From the NCBI GenBank assembly GCA_951230915.1, contig OX579642.1, positions 12,028,001 through 12,092,000 on the forward strand: a stretch of 64,000 nt of DNA. Reading direction: 5' to 3'. Below, piece by piece: positions 26,601 through 38,335 of the stretch (its first letter is position 1; each line of letters opens with the position of its first letter). The notes under the pieces are model-generated. The model ran no database searches and had not been told where the DNA came from. It was given only the letters and a program-made list of their open reading frames with translations. The DNA is from Antitrichia curtipendula (Eukaryota > Streptophyta > Bryopsida > Hypnales > Leucodontaceae). The position numbers were made by a program, and so were the translations under genes.

Positions 26601-29329
26601 TTTAGAACTTAACATGTGTCATGTCAACTTCTCAATTATTTCAGTTTCAAGTGAATGTCTTCATTTTCTTCCCATTCTTCTAATTGCTGCTTTAGTCTTC
26701 TAATCATCACTTCACTTACAATATAGAGCTCCATGGACACTGATGGAAGGCTTACACAATAAGAGCGGTTAGAGCCTGTCATCAATGATGGTTCTCAGTT
26801 TTTGCTTACCATTCCTCATGTTACATACATTTCCAATTTTCGTTGCGTGCATGTTGTATCAATTGTTTTGGTACCATAATTCAAGTTCATTTTCCTATGC
26901 TTTTCTATGTCTTTTAAGTATTAATTGTAATTTGTTTTGAATATACAGTTCATTGTAGGTTGAGACCATCATTGGAAGTCAAGACACACATTCAATTTTG
27001 AAGGACAAATAGTGGAAGAGGTGGAACGAGATGTGCATAGTGGTCAAAAATTTGACTCCAATGCCATCATCAAGAGTATGCTATTTGATGGTGGTGGGCC
27101 AGCATCTCAATTTGATATTCCTTTGTGTAGGATGATTGGTCTTCCATTGGTGTGTCTTCTTCTTCAAAGTCAAGTGAAACAATTAGAAGCTGAGCTCACT
27201 TGTGGATATCGACCAAGTGATTGTGTTCTTTATGTGTCAACTACAAATGACAAGGAACTTTGCAAGCTAGTAATCCCAAAGATTGTGGAGACATGGGATA
27301 ATCATTGGATACAACAAAATGAGGAGTTTGAGTCTTGGTTGCAGTCTCAGCCATCCATTGTACATTTGGCAAACCATATATTTTTTGTGTAGGATGGCAA
27401 CTATAGATTGGCGGCTTGGTGTGCTTACATTGATAGGTATCACTGTCATGACTACGATTGGCATATGCCAGTTGATTGTATGTTGTTGGTGCCAGATGGT
27501 CACACATGCATTCTATTGGAAGCTATGAATGACATCAATTGGTGAGTTCTGATTTCTAGTAACATAATGATTTTCAACTTCAACGCTTTCTTTGGTGACT
27601 TCCTATATTGTAATATTTCATGTTTGCAAATTCTTTCATCTTATATTCTATTTACATTGGTGTTTGTAGGTCTACATAACATTCTCATGTGAAAAGCAAC
27701 TTTGTTCAACAATTGCACAAGATGAGTACTTATGGCAATTTGAAACTAGAAGACTTCAAGGGTCTTCTAAGTGATCAAGATTACAAGAAATGCAAAAATA
27801 GAAAACTGCCAGGTGCTTGGTATCCATTGACATCAAATGTCTTCATACAATTTCTTCTTCAGGTGAGTGTCTTATATCTACTAAAGTTTTTCTTTTATAC
27901 ATATTAAATTGTGCAATTTATTTAATATTGACTTTCCTATTTTTGATGTGTAGCAAGAGATTGTTGTTGTTTCCAATGCGGCAGGGCAAGCATACTATGA
28001 GAAAACAAAGCTGCAAGATTGAAATCCAGTGGGAGTTCATGATGCCATGATTCAAGATACCATTGCAGCTATTAAGGGATTTCAAACTGAGTTTGATAAG
28101 CAATCAGCCGTTGCTAATCCAAAAAATGGTGTTGGATTTCTAGAAGAGGTATTCAACTTTTCTTTCACTACAAATGCATGCCTCATTTGATTATTTATGG
28201 TGTTCATTTTGATCATATATTTCTCCTTTGAAATTTCAGATTAACTTGCATTACAGCATCAATGAGAAGCTTTAGATGTCATTGGAAAAACTTCAAAGGA
28301 TCTCTACATGTGTTGCCCAACCAAATCACAAAGTTCGTTGGCTTAGATGGTGGAACTCCATTGAGACTTCTAGGGAGGGCTTCAGATTTCCTGCCTCTGG
28401 TTTCAATACATTGACCTTAGAGACTTGGCTCTCTAAGACTGCTTTCTGGACTAAGGTATATTATCAACCTTTTTTTTCATTCACATTATTAGTACTTTTT
28501 TTTGGAAGCCTATAAACATTTTGATCATTAATCCATTCTTGTACCATGATATATTTTGCCTTGACAATGTCTTTAATTAACATTATATGAGTTCATTGTA
28601 GTTGGAAGAGGTTGCCAAAGTTGAATTTATGAGCATCATCAAGTCTAAGAACATTGTAGTTCACTGGAGTGCTAATGATGAGTTGGACATGATTGGAGAC
28701 TATGTGGAGACATGGCGCATTGTGCTATGGAGTCATGCTTTTGGGTGGGTCTTCAAAAATGAGTCTTCATATTTGAGGTCCACTCCCTTCAAAGATAAAA
28801 AAAGGTGCAGATATTGCTGTCAAACGACTTCTATACAGGTATATACTTTATTCTAGTTACATTTATTTGTAAGTTGGAGTTGCTTAACAAGTCCATTATA
28901 TAACTTCACATTCAAACCATTGTCATTTGTGTGCGCTAGATTACCCACCCTCAGTAATCGGGCGAACACCGACCAGGTTCTATGCCTTTATCCACCTTTT
29001 GAATATATGGGGGTGTTTGTGAGCGCGGTCTACTATGCCTTCCAAGCAATGGATCTTTTTGTGCTAACGTTTTCTAAGTGTTGTGGATGGCAACGAATAC
29101 TATTAGAAATGCATGCATAACCAACAAGTTAACTGCAATGACCAAGGGTGATAGAAAATCCTAACTTTTAACTAACTACCCTCTGTCTAGGGTTGGTTGG
29201 ATAGTTGGCGTCATTTCTAACGTCCCTAACTACGTGAAAGGGGAACCCCTGCGTTCCTTCTACGAACCTCTAAGACTACCTCTTTCGGAAGTCCCAATTC
29301 TACAAGCTAATCCTGAGCTTAGTTTTTAC

Positions 29330-29660
29330 TCGAATCTCTAACCTCTAAATGTAACTATGGATTTTTACTCTTAGATTTGACTCCTAAATTTAACTCTAGC
29401 TTTTTACTCCTAAATTTAACTCTAAGTTTTTACTCCTAATTTAACTCTAACATTTACTCCTAAATTTAACTCTAAATTTTACTCCTAAACTAACTCTCAA
29501 ATTTACTCCTAATATTTAACTCTAGAATTTAATATTTTACTCCAAATTTTACTCCTAAACTTAACTCTAAAATTTACTCCTAATATTTAACTCTAAAATT
29601 TACTCCTAATGTTTAACTCTAAATTTTATTCCTAAATTTAAATCTAAATCGTTAGCTTCT
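29330..29660. repeat. Degenerate minisatellite of ACTCCTAAATTTAACTCTAA units
   Basis: About a dozen imperfect head-to-tail units of roughly 20-30 bp built from TTTACTCCTAAA and TTTAACTCTAA. The units drift in length. Confidence 0.85.
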
Positions 29661-29782
29661 ATTTCTAATTTTTAACCTGAACTATCATGGGTCACTTATT
29701 CACTTAAAGAAAAAAAACTAATTGAGGAAAAAAAATCAACGTTAATAAGGGGAAAACACCAGGTGTTGAATCAAGGACTTAC

Positions 29783-29845
29783 CTCGTCACTGCCGGTGTC
29801 GGAAATGCGCTTGTCCGCATCCGCGCGCCCATTTCCATACTCCAT
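29783..29845 (-). CDS. Possible first coding exon of an unrecognised minus-strand gene
   Basis: The minus strand has ATG in a strong context (ACCATGG), 21 codons of polar residues beginning MEYGNGRADADKR and ending DTGSDE, then a perfect donor GAG|GTAAGT. Codons are GC-rich. No following exon could be joined downstream, so this may be a captured gene fragment inside the intron insert or a chance frame. Confidence 0.3.
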
Positions 29846-30464
29846 GGTGGTCCTTGGATCGTGAGAATTTTTCCCCAAGTTTACCGCTTATGTTATAAAA
29901 AAATGTGGATTCCGTGTGATCTAAACCTCCTCTTTCCTTTCCTCCTTCCTTCTTTTTTTTTCCTCTTTTTTTCTTTCCCCTCCTATCTTTCTACACTAAC
30001 ACTATTCTACCTAAACTTTATGGATGTCTTACAACTATAGATTCAAACCCCAAGGAGGTTTTAATGTCTCTCTACCCTCTTACACTCCCTTGTCTTTATG
30101 TCATCCTAATCCGCCTCCTAATGGTCACTACGAATTCTTGAGATTTTCCTCCTAACACCTACTTAGCTAACCCTAGGTTACTATTTATCATCTCTCTCAC
30201 CACTTCTCCTATTTCATTCCATTTCACCCTAATCCTCCTCCATTCTTGCTAGTTCGAATTGGTGTGGAGAGAGAGATAGTATGTGAGTATTTTTGTATGC
30301 AGGTTCTTTTTGATATTCCGGGACGTGTGGTTTCTCTTCTCCCCCCTCTCCTTGTTTTTTTCTTGCAATCAAGTTTCTTTCCAATTAAGCTTGACCTCTA
30401 GTTTTTAGACTTCTTTACCTAGACCAAATTAAGAGATCACACAAGGAACCCGACTCCCCAGCTC

Positions 30465-30662
30465 CTTGCCCAGCTCGGAACCACTCCCTGGACCAGCTCG
30501 GTCCGCTCTCTGACCAGCTCGGACCGCTCCCTGACCAACTCGGACCCACTCCCTGACCAGCTCGGAGCCCCGCCCGGTGACTGAGCACCCCAACCCCGGT
30601 GACTGAGCACCCCAACCCCGGTGACTGAGCACCCCAACCCCGGTGACTGACTGAACTCCAAC
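30465..30662. repeat. Two adjacent GC-rich 22-bp minisatellites
   Basis: First array (about 30,465-30,570): roughly five imperfect units of CTGACCAGCTCGGACCGCTC type. Second array (30,575-30,660): nearly four units with period 22 containing CGGTGACTGAGCACCCCAAC. The unit length is not a multiple of three, so the open minus-strand frames here are not evidence of a gene. Confidence 0.9.
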
Positions 30663-30952
30663 CCCGTAATTGAATGGGGTCTGGTTCTGGGTTTTTGGTT
30701 TCTAAAGATTGGATTTTTTTCTGGGGCTAACTAAGGAACTGGCTGTTGCTAGACTAATGGAAACGGAATTTTTACTAACCAAGGAAACGGAATTTTTGCT
30801 AACTAAGGGGCTTGGATTTTTACTACACTAGGGAAAAGATTTAAAACACTGGGTAATTCGGAACTTGACAACACTAAATATCTTGGAAGCTAAACTCTGG
30901 ACATTTCCAAAAAGGTCTTGAAAACTAGACTTTGGAACTAAGACATGAGGAG

Positions 30953-31200
30953 GTTCAACTCTTCGCCGTAGAGTTGGGTTTAACACCAACTCTAGGACTT
31001 GTATCACTCTGGGGTTCAAAGCTTTGCCGTCCGAACCGTTTTAACACAAACTATAGGACTTACGCTTGTTATTAGTTCAAAGCTTCGCCATTCCGAGGGT
31101 GGTCCACCCAACACGAGAGAAGTTAGAAGAAGGTGGGGCAAAACACTTAGGAAATACACCTCACAAAGTCAAAGCTTCGCCGTCCCGGAGGGGGACCACT
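30953..31200. repeat. Spaced repeat around TTCAAAGCTTCGCCGTCC
   Basis: Four related units start at about 30,953, 31,014, 31,074 and 31,168. The first two share a further TTAACACCAACTCTAGGACTT-like part, giving a unit of about 60 bp. No coding frame spans them. Confidence 0.7.
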
Positions 31201-32301
31201 ACAATGCTGATAAGAGAAGGACAAGGTTAGTTACTAAATAGTACCCACAATACGCATAGAACTCAAGTAATCACAAAGGAGTTAGTAATAAGGCAACACT
31301 CAAAGACTAAAGGCCCCCCAAAGCGGCATCGCCAAGGTACGGTGGGGGGTTGCTCTAGGGTTAGTACAATGACAAAAGACTCTCAACAAACAAGTTAGTT
31401 TACAAGGATACACCAAAGATAGAAAGACTTCCAAATAACAACAAGAGTATACACAAACACACACGAAGTGTGTACAAGGCAAGGTAGAAGGACCCCCAAG
31501 GACCTTCAAAGCTTGAAATATAACAACAACCGGAGCCAAAAGTGCTCCAAAAACACCGTAGAGATTTCTTGGCTAAAATGCCAAAAATCCCAACATAAGT
31601 TGGACCCACGGACCCAAAACAAGAATTGGGGGTGTTCAAGAGAGAAAAATGGGGACCTTAAATAGGTTTCCAAGGCCCCACCTCTCCCTCAAGAGCTCTA
31701 AAGTAACCTTATCAACTAGGATTTTCATCCTCATCTTCAAAGATTTTCATCCTAATCCCTAAAAACTACTTTTACCTATCTACGTTGGACCAACCTCCTA
31801 ACTTTTGGAGATTTACTCCAATTGTCAAATGGATTGCGCCATTGGCTCCAGATTGTCATGTTTAGTCCAAAACCCTCCTACCCCCCGTACCGAAGACAAA
31901 ACACCATCATAGGCTAATTTAGTTTAAAAACTAAACCGTGGTAAAATCCTAGATATTGGGGGTCTCCTATTTTGAGAAATGTAAATAGCTTAGGGTCTCT
32001 GGTAGGTGTGAGGGAGTCGGAAAAGACTCCTGGTTGACTTTGTTTCGTCATCGTATGGTCCCGGGATGCCGGTCAACGCGTCAGGGACCCCGCCACGTGA
32101 TTAATTCTCAAGGAATCTCGCCGGTTCGGATACTTGTTGCTATTGGAATGTTGCGAAACTTTACGGAGCGCATTATTAACATAAAACAAGCTAGTCTAAT
32201 TTCTAGTGAGATTTTCTGGCAACCTGGGTAATTTCCATGAAATTTCCGTTGGAGATTACCAGGGTTGACCACCCACAAAAGGTTCTTCTGCAAGTCGGAA
32301 G

Positions 32302-32550
32302 ATGACGGGATTTTTCAGAGGACCTCTCATGGGATCACATGAAAGATGTGCAAGTGCGTTTCCGTACCTGGCACAATTGGTCAGTGGAGATGAATTGGCC
32401 ATCTCCTTGAGTTTATCGATGGTGCGGGAATCTTTTGCAGATAGAAGAATCTTGGCAAATCGATTTCGTCGTTGGACTCCTGGCATGGGATTTACCCTAG
32501 GACACCATCCTTGGGCTATAGATTCCTCCACGGGCCCGGTCTTGCGTTAG
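32302..32550 (+). other. Open 82-codon frame in the intron insert, uncertain
   Basis: An ordinary-composition frame (ending WTPGMGFTLGHHPWAIDSS...) overlaps an equally open minus-strand frame, so neither is favoured. It may be a fragment of a transposon protein. No family recognised. Confidence 0.2.
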
Positions 32551-33286
32551 TGGCTTCTGCATGCTAACAGTCGGGGTTTGGGGAATTTCTAAACCTAACT
32601 CTAGGACCCGACCTAGTGGCCTCGTTGTGGATCCTTCGGACCGACTTAGCCATGAATTGCCACATTCATGGTGGGATTTAGCCCTTTTGGGCCTATGTGA
32701 CTTGAATCCTACAAATCCAACCGTTTCATTCTTTCTATCTATTTTGGGCCCGGTTTGGTGGGATTCTAAGTCTAAACACAAATCTAGACCAAATACTATA
32801 ATGGGTATGTTACAACCCTATTTTGGTTCTACACTCTTTTTATGGCTTTTTGTATATTTTTCTTAACTTTAAATTGCAAATTTCCAAAAAAATAATTCTA
32901 CGAGTCCCAAGTGACAAATTGGGAGCTCACATCATTGCACTCATGACACCTATTCTATGATTGTAGATATTTTAAGCGAGAGTTGATTCAAAAAGGTGGG
33001 ATTGAAAGGAAATTCATACCCAAGCTTTTTGGAGGATGGCTTGACACATCTTTGAACGGTTGCATGTTCACATTGACTCAACAACAAGGGTTTTCTATCC
33101 AAGAACTCCAAGCCTGCCCTTGGTACCTTGAGTGTCCAAGAACTTTTGCACCAGCACTGGAGGGACCTAAGAAAGAGGTTGCTAAAGACCATCCTAGACT
33201 AGCTATACAAGATAAGTCTCTTGATGAAGAGGAGGAGCCAGAAGAGGTTACACCATTGAAGAAAGGACGCAAACCAAGGAAAAAGA

Positions 33287-35326
33287 CACTACAACAAAAC
33301 GAATGTTTTATGACTGCAATGAGTCATAAAATCGAAAAATATGACTGGCCGCAGAAATCACTGTAGATGACTGCAACATGAATTATTACCGATGAATCGC
33401 TTCGGACATCAGTTATATTGACAATCATACTTTTTGGAGGGTATAATTATCCATAATTAGCCGTATTTTTGCCAACAAGGTATATACTTTGATTATTTTG
33501 GAAGGCTTGACTTTTTTTTGAGTTGCTCGGGCAAATGAAAATAAATCCTATGTGGCATACGTGACTCCATGTAGTCATATTTTTGGCTGACGTGGAATAT
33601 GACTGCGGTCAGTCATATTTTTGAAAACGTGGAATATGACTGCAGTTAGTCATATTTTTTGTAGATATGGAATATAACTGCGGTCAGTCATATTTTGGCA
33701 AACGTGGCATATGACTTTGTACAATCATATTTTTTGTAGATTTGAAATATGACTCTTGTGAGCCATATTTTTTGCTAATGTGAAATATGACTTTTATGAG
33801 TCATATTTTTGGTTGATGTGGTAGTTCATATGGATGTTATTAATAATTTTATGACAAGTTGCAATCATATTTTTGGGAGTACAGTGTCATATTTTGATGT
33901 GCATAACTATGAGCATTATGACTAAAGCTGGTTATATTTTGGTCAAAATGTATTATGAAATGTAGCTCAAGCACGTGACATTCCGGATGATTGAGAATCC
34001 TACTTTTTTAATTTGTGTGTAGTCTATGATTGGAGTGACTGAGGTCCAAAATAGCTTCAGTTACAAATTACAATCACATTTTCTATGCATTTCAAATAGA
34101 CATGATACATTGAAATTATACATCAAAATGATTTAACAATTGAATAAAAGACTATATATAATTAAAAATGAATACATATGATTTTAGAGATATACTAGAG
34201 ATAATCATATTGGAGAGAGAGAATGCAAGAAAGAAAGCAACTCTCTTCATTGACATTTATTAGTCACCAATACAAAACATATATACCACAATTAATCATT
34301 CACAAAATCCAATAAGGCCTATATTCCTCACAAAATGTGAAGATGGCTCTATTGGATTGCAAGTAGCCTCCAATGATTTTGTTTCAACTTTTGGTGTCTG
34401 CATAAACAATTAAAGAAATGGGAGGTTAATTTTTAGTGAATGAACAACAAAGCTCAACCTTCAAATGCTAACAATAACACAAAATATGTAGCTCAAATTT
34501 AGGGTAGGAAAAATAAGAATGGTGATGGAGAAAACAAGAAGAAAAAATAGACAAGTACTAAGAGATAACAACAAACAAGAGTTAAGATGCAACAAGAAAC
34601 AAGAAAGAACAATTAAGACACAACAAGAAACAATAAGAAACAAGAGTTAAGATGCAACAAAAAAAAACAATAAGCAAGAATTAAAAAGCAACAAGAAGAA
34701 ACAAAAAACAAGAATTAAGAAGAAGAAAGAGTTAAAATGCTAGAGAAAGAAAGTTTAGATGCAACAACAAGAAACAAGAAGCATGATTAGAACTAAAAAG
34801 CAACAAGAAAGAAGAGTTAAGATGCAACAAAAGAAGAAACAACAATTAAGAAGCAAAAACAAATATGAGCTAAGAGACAATAAAAGGCAACTAAGAAGGG
34901 CCAAAAGAAGTGGCGGCTAGGGTTTCAAAACCCTAAAAAAGTGGTGAATAGGTTTCAAAATCCTAAAAAATAGGTGAGTAGGATTTCAAAATCCTAAATA
35001 ATGGCTTGTCCAATTTTTTTTTTAATTGCCCATATTTTTCTTGGGTTGCCAAAACAAAAAAAATGCCACTACTATGGAAATATGACTGACAATATGACTT
35101 AGCATTCTCCAAACATGTTCCCTACATTCCCTATGAAGTTCTTTGGTGTTCCTAATGGTCGTATAGTGTATACTTGTGAAGTAGAAGGCTCCAAAATGAC
35201 TGACAATCATATTTTGCAATCATACTTTTCCTCAAGGTGTTGGCCTTCAAGAATATGACTGCAACTAGTCGTTAGTCATTCTCAGTCATATTTTTGCAGT
35301 AATAAAATATCCGTTTTCTTGTAGTG
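33287..35326 (+). mobile_element. Non-autonomous CACTA (En/Spm) transposon, 2,040 bp
   Basis: The left end is CACTACAACAAAACGAAT; the right end read inward is CACTACAAGAAAACGGAT. These are CACTA-type terminal inverted repeats matching over about 27 of 32 positions. The element is flanked by AGA at 33284-33286 and 35327-35329, the 3-bp target duplication typical of CACTA elements. Removing the element and one AGA restores an in-frame Lys/Thr-rich host reading frame. Subterminal regions are packed with a TATGACTG...CAGTCATA palindrome. No transposase is encoded, so movement would need an enzyme supplied elsewhere. Confidence 0.95.
33555..33815. repeat. Subterminal repeat array of the CACTA element
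   Basis: About seven units, spaced some 37-45 bp apart, of the form AATATGACTGCGGTCAGTCA followed by TATTTTT, each near-palindromic. Related motifs lie near the left end (33,309-33,328) and the right end (35,080-35,300). In CACTA elements such subterminal motifs bind the transposase. Confidence 0.85.
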
Positions 35327-35677
35327 AGAAGACTACAAAGAAAACAATGGAAGACACTGCCACAAAAGATGATACCCCCTCTTCATCTATGCCAGCGTCA
35401 ATTCTTGCACCTCCTCCTTCTGTTACGCCTCAGCCTACATTTGAAGTGATTGATACAGCTCGCTCCCATTGCCCTCCAACTTTTATGTCTATTTCAAAAG
35501 ACGTCTTTGCTTCATCAGAGTACATTGCTAGATCTGCAGTTCAGCCCAATAGACATGGTATTGAGCCTAAAGCTCTACTTCTTCCATTGTCGGTTTCTGC
35601 AATGCTTAGCATCAAAGAGAAGACCGCCCGGGGACAATGCACTAACATGGGATCAAATGCTTGCTTTTGCAAAGAAG

Positions 35678-37673
35678 GTAAAATATATACTCTCTAGCCT
35701 TCTTGTAATTTTCTCATTTCATTACACATTAATTTATGAGTATAGAACAATTGTTTAGATTGTAAGTGAATTTAGGGTTCACTGGATTTGTGTGTTTGTG
35801 TGTTTGGATAGTGAAGAATGCGTAGGATTGCTATGAAGTTTTTAGATTATATGTTTGCATTAGAATTAGGGTTGAGCAGTGAATTAGTGACAAGACAATT
35901 TTGGAAATGTTACAAATATCTAGCACTTGGTTCTTATATTAGCGAGATGTATTTTTCATTCTAATGCAGTGGTTTGATTTCAATGCTAATTGAATTGATG
36001 ATTTGTTTCCTACTCTCCTTGACATTTTGTTGTGTTTTAGGTTTGTGCAGTGCTGGACTGCGTATCTGGTGAGAGCAATTATTCAAGTAGTGGGAAAAAT
36101 TGGTTGCTCTCACTAGTAATCGGACAGAGTTGTTCATTCTCTGTTCTTGGTAGACTTTGGCAGAGATAGTTTCAAAAGACGACCTAAGCCCTGGCTTAGC
36201 TTCAGTTATTTTCATCATTGCCGCATAAGCTTTTCTACAAGCTTTTCTGCTTCGAGTTGTCACCATTAGGTATGTATGCGCATTCATCCTCTATCAATTT
36301 CCGTCCTATCTATGTCTTCTTATGGCCCACACTCGAATTCTTCCTATGAGCAGCTTTGGAGATTTTTTTTGTCCCTATAATTGTTGCTCTCTAGCTATCT
36401 TAGATTTCAGTAATTCTTGCAAATTGATGCTTTGTGGTACGAATCTTGAGGTTATTGGGAGCACGCAAGCTGTTAATCCATGCTTACCACCTTGAACGTA
36501 GTGTCACCTTCATCTTAAACACATTGGAGTTGTGAGGACAAGAGTATTTTGGTTGTTGGGAAGGAGAGTTATTGAGCTATCGATTGTGCTTGTTTTTAGT
36601 GTAACATTGCATTGGGTTTGGTGTCACTAATATGGTGTAGGTCTTGGAGAAGCTGGTGGCACCAACGCCATTAAATGGGGGTTTCAAAGTGATGTTTTGT
36701 GTTGGTGGCAATTTTTGTTGAAGCATCAAGGGCCATGCAATTTGCAGATTCATTTTAGGGATTGGAGTGTTTGATGGTTGAGTAGGAGGTGAAATTGGCG
36801 AGAATTGTTTGAAATAGTATTGTTCTACGTTGAGGAAGTGTGTTGGTGACAACATTCATTAGGTGAGATGAACGCTCAAACAAGTCTGTGGCTATTTCCA
36901 ATGTACGCTAGAATAAGGATTGTTGATTTTATCATGTGCATGTGTTGGGAGCATACTTTGTTTTATTTTGTATCATATGACCTCATGGAATGCCGTCATG
37001 TTTGGATATTGGAAATTTGAATCACAAGCAAATAGGTACCCTTATATCAGATGTTAGAAGTGATCTTATGATACATTTTATAATATTTTAGCTGTAGTGG
37101 ATGGAAATAAAGTTTGGAGTCGATGGCTAAGTTTGTATTAAACTAAAGATAGTGACCCCTAAGCCAAATGGACTCCCCATTCATGACAATGAGTATGGTC
37201 CTTTGGTGGTTGCATTTCCAAGATAATAACATGTTGTCTATGTGCATAAGCAACTTTTCTTGTGTTTCCGCTTGCTCTCTTCTTGTGGAAGCAAGGCAGG
37301 CCTTTGTTTAAGATGAATCGGACCACAAGTAAGTAATCTTGACTTTTTTTTGTTCTTATGTTACTGATAGTTAGCTCTAGACGCTGAAGTTGTCCTTTGC
37401 ACTTCAATCCCAGTTCATTTTCTGGTGTTTGATCTTATTGGCAATTGACAGGCATGGTTTAATAGTAACAACCCTTCCTTGACAATCTTTTGGGGGTATG
37501 GTTATGTGCTAGACCTCAATCTGCCTTTCAGAAGATATTCATGAAACTGAGAGCACCATCCAAAAGATGAATTAGACTTGATACTTCATGTGATGCGAGC
37601 TCTAAAAGGGATAAGCAATTTGTTTGTACATTCATTCATACATCTGAAAGTGTGCATTTTCTAATGTTCAGGT
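35678..37673 (+). other. Intron of the broken gene, little recognised
   Basis: The donor AAG|GTAAAA follows 35,677. A short possible exon at about 36,041-36,070 (VCAVLDCVS) lies between TTTTAG and GGTGAG. The rest shows no clear coding frame and is mildly GC-richer than its surroundings, so it may contain inserted DNA. Confidence 0.4.
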
Positions 37674-37986
37674 TGGGACAAAGCGGGTACGAACTCTTGG
37701 AGGCAATGTGAAGCTTGGTCCATACTTTGATTTGATTGTTGTTGATATCCCGGATGGACTACGAGTTCCTAATGTCTTGGTTCCACCTTCTCATGTTCCT
37801 GCTTGGAACGTATTGAACCAAGAGGAGGTTATTGAACCCATCTTTGAATTTGCTTCAGAGTATATTCATGATGATGGAGCAATTTTATTGTTCCATCCAA
37901 AGCATGGGAAGGTAAGGATATTTATCCTTGAGCGCGTTGATACATATGGCTTTTGTCTACTTGATTCTTGGATGGGCATGAACAAG

Positions 37987-38335
37987 CATTACAAAAAAAT
38001 TCAGCCCTGGAAAAGGCTGCTAACAGCTCATTTTCGGCACCTGTGTGGTGCAATTACAGAAAAAATAAAAAAATATTTTTTTATTTTTTAAATATTTTTT
38101 TATAAAAAATAATAATATTAAAATATTAAAATAATATTAAAATAATAATAAAATATTAAAAAAATATTTAAAAAAATATTTAAAAAATAAAAAAATCTGA
38201 CAGAACGCTGACGTGGTCGAAATTCGACCACGTCAGCGATTTCAGTTCAGAAAGGGATTTCTCTCTACTTGCACCGGGGGGGTGCAGAACTCACGGCCTT
38301 TTCCAGGGCTGATATTTTTGTAATGTTGAAGCTTT
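37987..38335 (+). mobile_element. 349-bp inverted-repeat element (MITE-like)
   Basis: Ends are inverted repeats of about 31 bp: CATTACAAAAAAATTCAGCC on the left and, read inward, CATTACAAAAATATCAGCCC on the right, both continuing into CCTGGAAAAGGC. The centre is an A/T run followed by a palindrome at about 38,209-38,239 with half-site GCTGACGTGGTCGAA. The element interrupts the methyltransferase-like exon after MGMNK. No clear target duplication is seen, so the superfamily is open. Confidence 0.85.

Larger units (their letters stand above)
28839..32966 (+). mobile_element. 4.1-kb intron swollen by a GC-richer insert of unknown type
   Basis: Exon 28,602-28,838 and exon 32,967 join in phase (AG + A gives Arg), so this is one intron of the broken gene. 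About 28,930-32,850 is clearly GC-richer than its surroundings and carries minisatellites and small open frames, suggesting an inserted element. No terminal repeats, target duplication or transposase/reverse-transcriptase domains were seen, so the class is unknown. Confidence 0.5.

Noticed and set aside
30415..30661. Overlapping Ser/Trp/Gly-rich minus-strand frames
   Set aside because: They translate the 22-bp minisatellites in three frames; a unit not divisible by three does not conserve a protein.
28839..32966. LTR retrotransposon in the long intron
   Set aside because: No pair of long terminal repeats, primer-binding site or reverse-transcriptase/integrase motifs found by reading.
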